Origin: Nocardioides sp. R-C-SC26
GTDB lineage: Bacteria; Actinomycetota; Actinomycetes; Propionibacteriales; Nocardioidaceae
DNA: 64,000 nt
Reading direction: 5' to 3'
Assembly (NCBI RefSeq): GCF_021246465.1
Contig: NZ_JAHRHK010000007.1
Location: 117,319-181,318 of the forward strand
The translations under genes were made by a program, and so were the position numbers. The notes under the pieces are model-generated. The model was not told the origin of the DNA. It saw only the letters and a list, made by a program, of their open reading frames with translations, and made no database searches. Below are positions 34,530-43,451 of the stretch, one piece after another; within the stretch, counting starts at the first letter, position 1, and every line of letters starts with the position of its first letter.

Positions 34530-35114
34530 GTGAGCGCCTCCCCCGAACTCCCCGAGATCGTCGCGCGTGCGTTCGACGTGTCGCGTCGGGCGGGGTACGT
34601 CTCGTTCTGCCGCAACGAGACCGGCCGACTGCTGGCCATGCTGGCCTCCACCCGCGACGGCGTGATGGCCGAGTTCGGCACCGGCTGCGGCGTCGGGACC
34701 GCCTGGCTGCGCTCCGGCGTCCGGGGCGAGAAGGCGACGATCGTCACCGCCGAGCTCAACCCGAAGCTCGCCCGTGCGGCCGCCGAGATCTTCCAGGACG
34801 ACCCGCAGGTCGAGGTGCTCGCCGCCGACTGGTCGACGCTGCACACGCTGGGGCCCTTCTCCCTGCTGTTCCTCGACTCCGGGCAGAGCTCGGGCGGGTT
34901 CGGCGACGACGTCAGCGTCGACGCCATCGCCGACCTGGTGGAGGACGGCGGGATCGTGGTGCTCGACGACTTCGTGCCGTGCGAGAGCTGGCCTCCGGTC
35001 TACGGCGGTCGGGTCGACACCCTGCGCGAGCAGTGGCTGACCGACGAGCGTTTCACCGCCGTCGAGGTGATGGTGGCCGCCGACGCGAGCACGATCATCG
35101 CCACCAAGCGCTGA
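34530..35114 (+). CDS. SAM-dependent O-methyltransferase (class I)
   Basis: 194 residues from GTG 34530. SAM-binding motif I is MAEFGTGCGVGTAWLRSGV; acidic end of strand 2 in IVTAELNPKLARAA; LLFLDSGQ and GGIVVLDDFVP are later motifs of the COMT-like small O-methyltransferases. Substrate unknown. Monocistronic, convergent with the LuxR gene, which ends 34 bp beyond its stop. Confidence 0.85.
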   Translation: MSASPELPEIVARAFDVSRRAGYVSFCRNETGRLLAMLASTRDGVMAEFGTGCGVGTAWLRSGVRGEKATIVTAELNPKLARAAAEIFQDDPQVEVLAADWSTLHTLGPFSLLFLDSGQSSGGFGDDVSVDAIADLVEDGGIVVLDDFVPCESWPPVYGGRVDTLREQWLTDERFTAVEVMVAADASTIIATKR

Positions 35115-35148
35115 TCCCGCGGCGTTCCGCCCCGGAGGTCCGCAGGAG

Positions 35149-37812
35149 TCAGGGCATCGCGGTGCCCAACGCAGATGCGAGCTGGCTGCGGCGTCGGATG
35201 CCGAGCTTGCGGTAGGTGGCGGACAGGTGCGACTCCACCGTGCGGGCCGAGACGCCGAGCCGGGCGGCGATCTCGGTGTTGGTCGCACCGGAGGCTGCCA
35301 GCTCCGCAGTGCGCCGCTGCGACGGCGAGAGGCCGAGGTCGTCCTCGTCGGAGACCGTCGTGCCCATGCGTCGGGCGTCATCGGCACAGCGTTCGCGCCA
35401 GGCCGCCAGGCCCGCGCGTTCGAAGAGCGCCGCCGCGTCGGCGAAGGCCTCGGCCGCCTCACGACGTCGGCGTGCTGCGCGATGCACGCGGCCCTCGGCC
35501 CAACGCGCCCGGGCGTGGTGGGTGACCAGCCCGGCGTCGCGAGCCATCGCTATCGCCGCGCGCGCGTGAGCCAGGGCAGCCTCGAGGTCGCCGGCGTCGG
35601 TCGCCAGCAGCGCCGCAACCCGCCGGCGGGAGCCCTCCAGGTGCGGTCGCTCGACCCATGGGTCGGTGCCGAGCGCTGCGAACCATCGGCGCGCGAGCTC
35701 CGCCTCGCCCGCGAGCACGGCGGCCTCGGCTCCCGCGACGACGCTGGACTGCATCGTCGGCTCCGGCACCACCGAGCCGAGCACCCTCTCGACGTGGACG
35801 CCGAGCAGCGCCACGGCTTGCGCGGCGCGGCCGCCGAGCTGCCAACCTTCGCAGATCGCCTCGCCGAAGAGGGCGAGCATCTCCACCTGCGACTGGGTGC
35901 CGTCGACGGCGATCTCCAGCACCGACGGCTCGAGCAGTGCGACCGCGGCGTCGTCGCCGGCGTCGAGGGCGCGGACGTAGCCGAGCAGGAGACTCAGTCC
36001 GTCGGCGGTGTCGTGACGGAACTCGCGGGCCCGACGCTCCACGAGGTCCAGCAGCGGCTCCAGCTCGACGACGCGCCCCGTCGCACGCGCGGCGAGATAG
36101 GCCAGCACGACGTGGAAGGCGCTGTAGGCGAGGTCCCCGGACTCCAGCGACGTCGTGGTGCGTTCGGTGCTGATGGCGTAGGCGGTGTCGAACTCGCCTC
36201 GCACCCAATGACAGGTGGCGAGCATGAAGGCGGGGTCGACGACCGGGTGCCGCGCGATCGACGGGTCGAGCTCGCCGACCACGGCCGATACCGCGTCCAG
36301 GTCGACCGGCTCACCTGCGAAGAGGGTGACCACGGCACTGCCGGCCATGGTGAGCCCGACGTGCTCGCGTGACCCGGAGGCCTCGGCGTGGTCGCGCGCC
36401 CGGCGCATGATCTGCGGCATCTCGCCGAACCTGAAGTCCCGCGCTGCTAGGAACGACTCCCACGTCGCGAGCTCGGCCCGCAGGTCGGACTCGCCTTCCC
36501 CGCGTCCGAGGGCGGCCTCGGCGCGCTGCAGTGCAGCGCCGGCCGCGGCCGCGTCGCGTTCGAAGACGAGCCGGAACTCCACCATCGCGATCTCGGCCAC
36601 CTGACGGGTCGTCGCCGGCTCCGCGGCAGCCAGCTGCTCGGCGGCCCTGGTCAGGTCACCGAGGCCGATGCCGGCCTCCGCCGCGACCACTAGCGCCCGG
36701 CACCGCTGCTCGGCCCCCACCGCGACGTCTGCCGCCACGCGGGCGCTGGCCGCGGCGAGAGGGAGCGCACCTCGCGCGAGCGCCGCGTCCGCGTCGGCGA
36801 GGAGCTCCTCCGCGACGTCCCGGTCGGCGCCCACCACCGACGCCGCGCGCGTGCGCAACGACTCGCCGGGTCCCGCCGTCGGCAGCAGCGCGCTCCGCAC
36901 CGCACGCGCCTCCTCCGCCCCCACCGCCGCTCGCAGGCTCCGCCCGACGAACGGCGAGCGGAAGTGGACGGCATCGTGCGCCACGACGCGCACGGGATAC
37001 GGGAGATGAGCAAGCTCGGCTCTCACCTCGGCCTCCGAGACACCGGCGGCCGTCGCGATCCTCGCGACGCCACGGTCTTCGGCGAATGCCACGAGCAGGA
37101 GGAGCCGGCGCGCGCCGACGCCCAGGCGCGCGAGCGCCTCGACCTGACGATCTCCCAGCCGCCGGGAGACGTCGTCCAGCGCGCCGTCGGCGGAGACGGC
37201 GTCCGCGAGCTCGACCGCGACGCCCGGGGAGCCGTCGGCCCAACCGATGAGCCGTCGCAACGCGCGACTGCGGACGGCCGCGGTCGCCGTCCGCTCGATG
37301 AGCAGGCCGATCTGATGGTCGGTGAGCCGCGTGAGCAGCCGGTGGTCCCGAGGCCAGGGATCCCCCGGGTCGGCGACGTCGCCCGCCGTCGCCAGCACGA
37401 CGTCGCCCGTGACCAGGCGGAGCCCGCGGTGCAGGACGCCGCCGCTCGCGCTGTCGACCCAGGCGAGGTCGTCGATCACGAGGGTCGTCGGCTCGTCGTC
37501 GAGCGCGGCCGCGATCGACGCGGCAAGGCCCACCGACGTCGTCCCTGCCGGCACGGGGACACCGAGTGCGCGCGCGACGTCGTCGGCGACGCCGAGGTCC
37601 ACCATCCGCTCCGCCTCGATCCCCCGCACGGCGACCACCCGCCGTCCGGCATTGCGGGCATGCGCCGCGACCTCGGCGCACCAGCGGCTCCGTCCGGACC
37701 CGGGTTCCCCACGGACGTGGAGCGCGCGCGAGCCGCCCGCGGCGACGTGGAGTGCGGCGAGCTCTGCAAGCAGGGCGTCGCGCCCGATCAGGGGCGGTCC
37801 TGCGGCCAGCAC
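35149..37812 (-). CDS. Large LuxR-family (LAL/MalT-like) transcriptional regulator
   Basis: 887 residues from GTG 37812. Residues about 8-250 are an AAA/STAND-like ATPase with Walker A GEPGSGRS at 35-42, where the usual lysine is arginine, and Walker B TLVIDD at 110-115. The long middle is helical, TPR-like. The C-terminal 65 residues are a LuxR helix-turn-helix: LSPSQRRTAELAASGATNTE and ARLGVSARTVESHLSATYRK. LAL regulators act as inducer- and ATP-responsive activators. It follows the FHA gene by 65 bp and may be the last gene of the PknG island operon. Confidence 0.85.
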   Translation of the reverse strand: MLAAGPPLIGRDALLAELAALHVAAGGSRALHVRGEPGSGRSRWCAEVAAHARNAGRRVVAVRGIEAERMVDLGVADDVARALGVPVPAGTTSVGLAASIAAALDDEPTTLVIDDLAWVDSASGGVLHRGLRLVTGDVVLATAGDVADPGDPWPRDHRLLTRLTDHQIGLLIERTATAAVRSRALRRLIGWADGSPGVAVELADAVSADGALDDVSRRLGDRQVEALARLGVGARRLLLLVAFAEDRGVARIATAAGVSEAEVRAELAHLPYPVRVVAHDAVHFRSPFVGRSLRAAVGAEEARAVRSALLPTAGPGESLRTRAASVVGADRDVAEELLADADAALARGALPLAAASARVAADVAVGAEQRCRALVVAAEAGIGLGDLTRAAEQLAAAEPATTRQVAEIAMVEFRLVFERDAAAAGAALQRAEAALGRGEGESDLRAELATWESFLAARDFRFGEMPQIMRRARDHAEASGSREHVGLTMAGSAVVTLFAGEPVDLDAVSAVVGELDPSIARHPVVDPAFMLATCHWVRGEFDTAYAISTERTTTSLESGDLAYSAFHVVLAYLAARATGRVVELEPLLDLVERRAREFRHDTADGLSLLLGYVRALDAGDDAAVALLEPSVLEIAVDGTQSQVEMLALFGEAICEGWQLGGRAAQAVALLGVHVERVLGSVVPEPTMQSSVVAGAEAAVLAGEAELARRWFAALGTDPWVERPHLEGSRRRVAALLATDAGDLEAALAHARAAIAMARDAGLVTHHARARWAEGRVHRAARRRREAAEAFADAAALFERAGLAAWRERCADDARRMGTTVSDEDDLGLSPSQRRTAELAASGATNTEIAARLGVSARTVESHLSATYRKLGIRRRSQLASALGTAMP

Positions 37813-37877
37813 GGCATCAGCGTACTGATATCGGACCGACGCACCGGGGCGTCGCGGATGTGGATCGACGAGTTGGC

Positions 37878-38627
37878 CTACACCTCGCCCGGCGCCGCCT
37901 GACGGACGACGATGCGGGTCCAGGCTCCGAGGTAGACCCGGTCTCCGGCGGCGATCTCGGTCTTCTGTCCGACCGGGATCGGGGTCTTGGGGAGCAGGCC
38001 GGTGGCGCCTCCGACGTAGGTGCCGTTGGAGGAGCCGAGGTCCTCCACGAACCACCGGCTCCCGTCCGTGGTGAGCTGCGCGTGCCGGCGGCTGATGCCG
38101 TTGTCGGTGCCCAGATCGATGTCGGGCGCGATGCCCCGACTGCGCGAGGCTCGGCCGATCAGCACCGAGGTGTGCCGCAGCGCCACGACACTCGGCAGGC
38201 CGGGCGAGGGCAGCGGGTCGGTGCTCTGCTGGTCGGCGTACCAGTCGGGGTCGATCCAGACCTCGGCCACCCACGCGTCAGCCGGGGCCGGTGAGGGGTT
38301 GGGATCGGTCGCGGTCTCGACAGGCTCGGCCGTCGGAATGCTCGGGCCTGCACCGTGCGAAGGCGGTAGGTCCAGGCCGGACGGCGGGGTCATCGGCCGC
38401 GGCATCGCGCCGGTGGTGAAGTCGTACCCGCAGCTCTCGCAGAACAGAGCGTTCGCCGGCGTGGGCGCCTGGCAGTTCGGGCAACTCGTCGCCTGCGCCG
38501 CGCCGTCGGGCGGCGCGGGATCGGTGGTGGCCGCGGGCGAGCCGGTCTCACCGGCGTCGGGCATGGCGACGCCGCAGGTGTCGCAGTAGTCGGTAGCCGT
38601 GGAGTCGTGGCCAGCTGGACACTTCAC
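37878..38627 (-). CDS. FHA-domain protein with two N-terminal zinc ribbons
   Basis: 249 residues from GTG 38627, overlapping the VWA stop (GTGA). Zinc ribbon 1 is CPAGHDSTATDYCDTCG (residues 3-19); ribbon 2 is CPNCQAPTPANALFCESCG. A Pro-rich linker follows, and the FHA domain occupies the C-terminal 100 residues: VLIGRASRSRGIAPDIDLG, ISRRHAQLT and DLGSSNGTYVGG carry the phosphothreonine-binding Arg, Ser, His and Asn. It is the natural reader of phosphothreonines made by the PknG-like kinase four genes upstream. Ribbon 1 resembles the kinase's own zinc modules. Confidence 0.9.
   Translation of the reverse strand: MKCPAGHDSTATDYCDTCGVAMPDAGETGSPAATTDPAPPDGAAQATSCPNCQAPTPANALFCESCGYDFTTGAMPRPMTPPSGLDLPPSHGAGPSIPTAEPVETATDPNPSPAPADAWVAEVWIDPDWYADQQSTDPLPSPGLPSVVALRHTSVLIGRASRSRGIAPDIDLGTDNGISRRHAQLTTDGSRWFVEDLGSSNGTYVGGATGLLPKTPIPVGQKTEIAAGDRVYLGAWTRIVVRQAAPGEV
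38313..38330. repeat. In-frame fragment of the dispersed repeat (FHA linker)
   Basis: GGTCTCGACAGGCTCGGC lies in the disordered linker of the FHA gene, encoding AEPVET. It shares TCTCGACAGGCTCG with the fragment in the AAA+ gene, in opposite orientation. Confidence 0.55.
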
Positions 38628-39937
38628 GTCGTCGTGCCCCCTGCAGTACTCGGGTCGGTCTGCTTCTTGATCCGCGTGGTCTTGGTCGAGGCCGTGTCGA
38701 GAGCCATCTCGTCGGCCTTGTCCACGGTGCGCTTGAGCCGCACCGTGCCCTCGCGCTCGTTCTCCACCTCGACCACCTTGCGCAGCTTCGACGTCGCCTC
38801 GTCGTTCCCGGTCGAGGCGGCGAGCTGCACGGCGCGCCCGAGCTTGGTCGTCGCGGTGGCCTCGTCGCCGGCCGCCTTGGCTGCCAGACCCTCCTGGATC
38901 ATCGCCGCGAGCTCGGTCTGGCCGGTGTAGTGGGCGACCTGGGCGTCGATCTTCGCGGTGAGCTCGGAGTTGTTCGACCACGTCGCCTTGACCAACGCCT
39001 GCGCGAGGACGTCGTCGCCGATCGCGATCTGCACACGCGCGGCGAGTTGCTCCTGGCCGATCGCCTTGGCCGCCACCCGCACGGCCACGTGATAGTCACG
39101 CGACTCGTCGGCCCACGCCCCGGTCGGGTAGCCGCCGGTGAGGGGGTTGACGGCGACACGGCGCGCGGTGAGGTCCTCCACGCTGGGCGAGACCTGCCGC
39201 ACGAAGAGGATCTGAGCGCCCTGCGGAGCCCAGACCCGCAACTGCGCGTCGGCGATGCCACGCGCCATCGAACTGCGCATCATGTCCTGGAACTGGGCGC
39301 GCATCTGGTCGGGGCTCGGGATGATGTCGACGGTGCCGAGCAGCGCCTGGGAGATCCGGCGCAGCTCGGCGACCTGCCAGTCGGTGCCGGCACCCCGACA
39401 GTCGCACTGGAAGTAGCCCGTGGCTCGCGCGATCGCCTCGTCGAGCATGTTCGCGCCCTCGCGGTTCTCACCGTCGGTGAGCAGGATGGCGTGACGCTGG
39501 GTGACGTCGGGCACGGAGGAGAAGAGCCGTCCGGCGAGATCGAGCCAGGTCGACATCGCCGTGCCGCCGCTGCCGACGAAGCGGCTGATCGCCTCGCTGG
39601 CCTCCTGCCGGGTGCGGTCGTCCATCCGCACCATGCCGGGCCCGCTGCTGACCTGGGGGTAGGCGAGCATCGCTCGGTCCGAGCCGGCGACGATCGCGAA
39701 CCACGTGCCGTCGACGATCTCCGCCACAGCGGCCTGGGCGGCGTCCTTCGCCGCTGCCATCGTGGCCGGCCCCATCGAGCCGGAGGTGTCGACGATGATG
39801 ATCTCGCCCGCGGCGCCCGCCCCGGACTGGCCGGCCGTGCCGGCACCCGAGCAGGTGATCGTGACGATCGCGTTGACGTCGGTGCCGCCGTCGGGCAGGA
39901 ACTCGTTCTGGTAGACGCTCGCGGTGAACTCGGCCAT
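38624..39937 (-). CDS. VWA-domain protein
   Basis: 437 residues. A short beta-rich N-terminus is followed by a von Willebrand factor A domain, residues about 45-230. Its MIDAS is complete: D50, S52 and S54 in IIIVDTSGSMG, Thr in GSGGTAMSTW and Asp in LLTDGEN. The remainder (about 250-437) is a beta-sandwich-like segment then a helical, charged tail, EVENEREGTVRLKRTVDKAD. No signal peptide, so cytosolic. VWA proteins usually scaffold metal-dependent complexes, often with AAA+ ATPases such as the one in this operon. ATGA overlap with the phosphatase gene. Confidence 0.88.
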   Translation of the reverse strand: MAEFTASVYQNEFLPDGGTDVNAIVTITCSGAGTAGQSGAGAAGEIIIVDTSGSMGPATMAAAKDAAQAAVAEIVDGTWFAIVAGSDRAMLAYPQVSSGPGMVRMDDRTRQEASEAISRFVGSGGTAMSTWLDLAGRLFSSVPDVTQRHAILLTDGENREGANMLDEAIARATGYFQCDCRGAGTDWQVAELRRISQALLGTVDIIPSPDQMRAQFQDMMRSSMARGIADAQLRVWAPQGAQILFVRQVSPSVEDLTARRVAVNPLTGGYPTGAWADESRDYHVAVRVAAKAIGQEQLAARVQIAIGDDVLAQALVKATWSNNSELTAKIDAQVAHYTGQTELAAMIQEGLAAKAAGDEATATTKLGRAVQLAASTGNDEATSKLRKVVEVENEREGTVRLKRTVDKADEMALDTASTKTTRIKKQTDPSTAGGTTT

Positions 39938-41091
39938 CAGGTCTCCTCGGTCGGGTCGATGAGGGCATTCTGCCCGGGGGGCGTAGGCGCTCGTCCCGAT
40001 GGCGCCTCCGCCCTCTCGACGCGCGCAAGCGCCACGGTGATGTTGTCCCTACCCCCGCAGCCCTTCGCGAATGCCAGCAGCCCCAGCGCGATCGCCATCG
40101 GATCTGGCGTGGGCACAGCGGCAGCGTCGACCTGGGCTCGCAGCGCCTGCGGGTCCGAGGCGTAGTTCCACAGGCCGTCCGAGCACGCCAGCACCCACCC
40201 GGGCACCGACACGGTCGCCTCGGCGACCCGTGGAGCGAGGTCGGGGGCATCGCGGCCGAGCCAGCGCGTGATCGCGTGCGCCTGCGGTCCGGACTCCGCG
40301 GCCTCCCGGGTCGCGCCCGCGGCCATCTGCATCTGCGCCACCGAGTCGTCCACGGTGAGCTGGACGCCGTCCGCACCATCGGGCAGCCAGTAGACGCGCG
40401 AGTCGCCGATGTTGGCGACGACGAGACGCTCACCCTCGACGACGGCGACGGCGAACGTGGCCGAGGCCGGGTTCGCCGACTCCTCCGGCGTGGTCGCGTC
40501 GATGGCGTCGTTCGCCGCGCGAACGGCCTGGGCCAGCAGCGCGGTGGCTGCCGCGTGCCGGCTCTCTGCCGTGCCCATGCCCTGCGGGAAGGGCGCGCGC
40601 AGGGCCTCGCACGCGGCCCGTGCCCCCGCTTCGGAGGCGAGGTGGGAGTCCTCCGCGCTCGAGACGCCGTCCAGCACGACGAGGACGGCGCGCTCACCCG
40701 ACGTCGGCGAGCCGAGCAGCGCCATCGCGTCCTCGTTGCGGTGGTGCACGATGCCGCGATCGCAGACGCCGGCCACCCAGCCGCCTTCGCCGGCCGGTTC
40801 CTGCCGGTAGTGGTCGCGCTCGCTCGGCTGCTTGGCCCCGCAGAGCTGGCAGTACGCGTCGTCGTCGACCGCGCCGCCGCACTCCACACAGGGACGGCGG
40901 CCGGAGTCGGCCACGATCTCGGCGGCCGCGGAGACACGGACGGAGTCGAACGGCGCCGCCTCCTCGCTCACCGGCGGCGTGACCGCGGCGCCAGGTCCGC
41001 CGGCTACCGCGGCGCCCTGGCGTGCCCCACAGGCCTCGCAGAAGGCGGCGCCGCCGTCGAGCGCCGCGCCGCACGCCGTACAGGCGCTCAC
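39937..41091 (-). CDS. PP2C-family Ser/Thr phosphatase with two N-terminal zinc ribbons
   Basis: About 384 residues. GTG 41091 overlaps the kinase stop (GTGA) and has GGAG upstream; GTG 41103 would add four residues. Zinc ribbons: CTACGAALDGGAAFCEACG and, near residue 70, CVECGGAVDDDAYCQLCG. The PP2C domain fills the rest: VCDRGIVHHRNEDAM, VLVVLDGVSSAEDS (metal Asp in DG), VVANIGDSRVYWLP, LACSDGLWNYA and GGRDNITVALARV. It should reverse phosphorylation by the PknG-like kinase encoded next door. Confidence 0.92.
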   Translation of the reverse strand: MSACTACGAALDGGAAFCEACGARQGAAVAGGPGAAVTPPVSEEAAPFDSVRVSAAAEIVADSGRRPCVECGGAVDDDAYCQLCGAKQPSERDHYRQEPAGEGGWVAGVCDRGIVHHRNEDAMALLGSPTSGERAVLVVLDGVSSAEDSHLASEAGARAACEALRAPFPQGMGTAESRHAAATALLAQAVRAANDAIDATTPEESANPASATFAVAVVEGERLVVANIGDSRVYWLPDGADGVQLTVDDSVAQMQMAAGATREAAESGPQAHAITRWLGRDAPDLAPRVAEATVSVPGWVLACSDGLWNYASDPQALRAQVDAAAVPTPDPMAIALGLLAFAKGCGGRDNITVALARVERAEAPSGRAPTPPGQNALIDPTEET

Positions 41092-43451
41092 GTCAGGCTC
41101 CACGCGCGGACGGCGTTGGCCCGGTTGACCAGCTCGATCCGCTCGGGCATCGCGACGGCGTCGCGCGCGAGCTGGCGACAGCTGCGCTCGATGCCCTCCC
41201 GGATGCCGGCCTCGGTCGCCGGAACCGACCCGATCTGCGCGGCTGTGCCGGCCGGCGAACTGCCGCCGGTCGTCACGATCGCCAGGGCCTGCTCCAGGAT
41301 GCGCACGCTGTAGCGCCCGTGCGTGGCCGGGTCCATCGAGGCCGACTCGATGGACCGCATCGCCTGATCCAGCACCGCGAGGTCGCGCGTGCCCTGGCTC
41401 AGCAGCACCTCGGCACGCAGCTGACGACTCTCGGGATACCCGCGGCTCGTGCGCGGCACCAGGTCGAGGGCCTCGACGGCGCCCGCGGCGTCACGGCGTT
41501 CCGCACGCACCCGCGCCAGCCCGAAGGCAGCCGGAGCGACGTAGGCGGCGTCCGTGGCCGCGCAGGTCAGGTAGAGGCCTTCGGCGACCTCGGGCTGCCC
41601 GCCCTTCTCGCACGCGACGCCGAGCGCGAGCTTGGGCGCGAGCTCGCCCGGCACCTGCTGGTAGACGGCGTTGAACGCAGCCTGCGCTCCGGCCCAGTCT
41701 CCCTCGTGCATCGCCGCGAGGCCGTCCACCCACAGCGCACGCCACTCCCACGGGTCTGTCCCGAGCATCTCCGAGGCGACGGCGTGCGCGCGCCGAGCGT
41801 CGCCGAGCTCGAGGGCGGTGCGGGCGATGGCCAGCTGCACCTCCGCCGTCCGCTCGGGCGCCTCGGTGTCGAGCACCCGCAGCCGCTCCGCCAGCTCGTC
41901 GCTGCCGATGCCCGAGAGCCAGCCGTGCTGGGAGTCGGTGGTGTCCTCCCGGAGCTTGGGCAGCTGCGACCATTCCAGGACGCCCCGCGAGGTCGTCGGC
42001 GGCGCGAACAGCGGGGAGGCAGCCGAGGTGAGCGAGGTGCCCGGCGTCCGCTCGGCCACCACCTCGCGCAGGACACCGAACAGTTGGCCGCGTAGTTCGT
42101 CGACCGAGGCGAATCGGTCGGCCGGGTCGGGCGCACAGCACTTGGCGACCAGCCAGTAGAGCGAGTCGTGTTCGGCGAAGAGCGGGGTGGACTCCGGCGG
42201 CGGCAGGGTGTGCAGGTAGGTGCCCTGGTAGCCACGGAACTCCATGCAGAGCACGACCAGAGTGCGCCCGATCGTGTAGATGTCGGAGGCGATGCTCGGC
42301 CCGACCTCGGCGACCTCGGGCGCCTGGTAGCCGACCGTGCCGTAGATGGCGGACTCGTGGTCGTCGATGCGTCGCACGCCACCGAGGTCGATCAGCTTCA
42401 TCGAGTCGCCGACCTGGATCATGTTGTCGGGCTTGAAGTCGCAGTAGAGCAACCCGAGATCGTGCAGGTACTGGAAGGCCGGGAGGATCTCCAGGATGTA
42501 GGCGATCGCCTGATCGACGGGCAGCGCGTCGTAGGCACCGCCGGCGGCCTTCATCCGCTCCTTGAGGATCTGCTTGAGAGACTTGCCGCCCACGTACTCC
42601 ATCACGATGTAGCCGGCGCCGTCGTGGGTGACGAAGTTGTAGATCTCCACGATCAGCGGGTGCTCGACCTGGGCGAGGAACTGCTGCTCGGCGATGGCGG
42701 CGGCGAGCGCATCGGGGTCGCCGGAGTTGAGCAGGCCCTTCAGCACGACCCAGCGATTGGAGACGTTGCGGTCGCGCGCGAGATAGATCCACCCGAGTCC
42801 GCCGTGTGCCAGGGCACCGGCGACCTCGTACTGACCGCCGACCAGATCCCCGGCCCGGAGCTTGGGGGTGAAGGAGAAGGCTTGGCCGCACTGGGGGCAG
42901 AAGCCCTCCTCGCGACCTGGTTGGCCATCGCGAGAACGGCCGATGGCACTGCCGCACTTGGAGCAGGAGCGCTTGTCCTCGGGCACGGCCGGGTTCGGGT
43001 TGATCGCCTTGGCGGGGTCGACCGCCGGCGCGGGTGGCACGCTCGTCAACCCGGCACCGATCCGGGCCGCTCGCAGGCGCTGGGATCCTGCGCGTGCCTG
43101 ACGCGTGGCCACCGAGTCCGCGCCCGCGCGACGCGACCCGAAGGCCGCTGACTGGACGCGGCTCGCCGACGTCGCCACCGAGACGTCGTCCGGCATGCCG
43201 GGTCCCGCGCCCGTGGCCGGGACGGCGCCCGGCGTGGCCGCCATGCCGCAGGTGTCGCAGTAGCCGTCCGCGATCGTGCCCGCGCATCCGGGCTGGTCGC
43301 AGGACGCACCGTCGGGGGTCGCGACAGGCTCGACCACCGGCGACCCAGCCTCCGGGGTCGAGCCGGGAGCTGCGGCCATGCCGCAGACATCGCAGTAGCC
43401 GTCGGCGATCGTGCCGGAACAACCAGGCTGGGTGCAGGTCGTCGCGCTCAT
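41088..43451 (-). CDS. pknG: PknG-like serine/threonine protein kinase
   Basis: 787 residues. N-terminus: two near-identical Cys4 modules (C6/C11/C20/C23 and C51/C56/C65/C68, each ending DGYCDxCGMA), then the PknG rubredoxin-like knuckle C163/C166/C185/C188. The kinase domain begins LRAGDLVGGQYEVAGALAHG, with LKGLL, YCDFKPDNMI for the catalytic loop and LIDLGGVRRID in place of DFG, all PknG traits. The C-terminal 300 residues are TPR-like. In mycobacteria and corynebacteria PknG controls 2-oxoglutarate dehydrogenase through the FHA protein GarA/OdhI and is tuned by GlnH-GlnX, also present here. The paired Cys4 modules before the rubredoxin motif are unusual. Confidence 0.93.
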   Translation of the reverse strand: MSATTCTQPGCSGTIADGYCDVCGMAAAPGSTPEAGSPVVEPVATPDGASCDQPGCAGTIADGYCDTCGMAATPGAVPATGAGPGMPDDVSVATSASRVQSAAFGSRRAGADSVATRQARAGSQRLRAARIGAGLTSVPPAPAVDPAKAINPNPAVPEDKRSCSKCGSAIGRSRDGQPGREEGFCPQCGQAFSFTPKLRAGDLVGGQYEVAGALAHGGLGWIYLARDRNVSNRWVVLKGLLNSGDPDALAAAIAEQQFLAQVEHPLIVEIYNFVTHDGAGYIVMEYVGGKSLKQILKERMKAAGGAYDALPVDQAIAYILEILPAFQYLHDLGLLYCDFKPDNMIQVGDSMKLIDLGGVRRIDDHESAIYGTVGYQAPEVAEVGPSIASDIYTIGRTLVVLCMEFRGYQGTYLHTLPPPESTPLFAEHDSLYWLVAKCCAPDPADRFASVDELRGQLFGVLREVVAERTPGTSLTSAASPLFAPPTTSRGVLEWSQLPKLREDTTDSQHGWLSGIGSDELAERLRVLDTEAPERTAEVQLAIARTALELGDARRAHAVASEMLGTDPWEWRALWVDGLAAMHEGDWAGAQAAFNAVYQQVPGELAPKLALGVACEKGGQPEVAEGLYLTCAATDAAYVAPAAFGLARVRAERRDAAGAVEALDLVPRTSRGYPESRQLRAEVLLSQGTRDLAVLDQAMRSIESASMDPATHGRYSVRILEQALAIVTTGGSSPAGTAAQIGSVPATEAGIREGIERSCRQLARDAVAMPERIELVNRANAVRAWSLT
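43317..43340. repeat. In-frame fragment of the dispersed repeat (kinase linker)
   Basis: Begins GGTCGCGACAGGCTCGACCA and ends CCGG. It lies between the two Cys4 modules of the PknG-like kinase, encoding SPVVEPVAT, and shares CTCGACCACCGG with the intergenic copy at 5268-5307. Confidence 0.55.
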
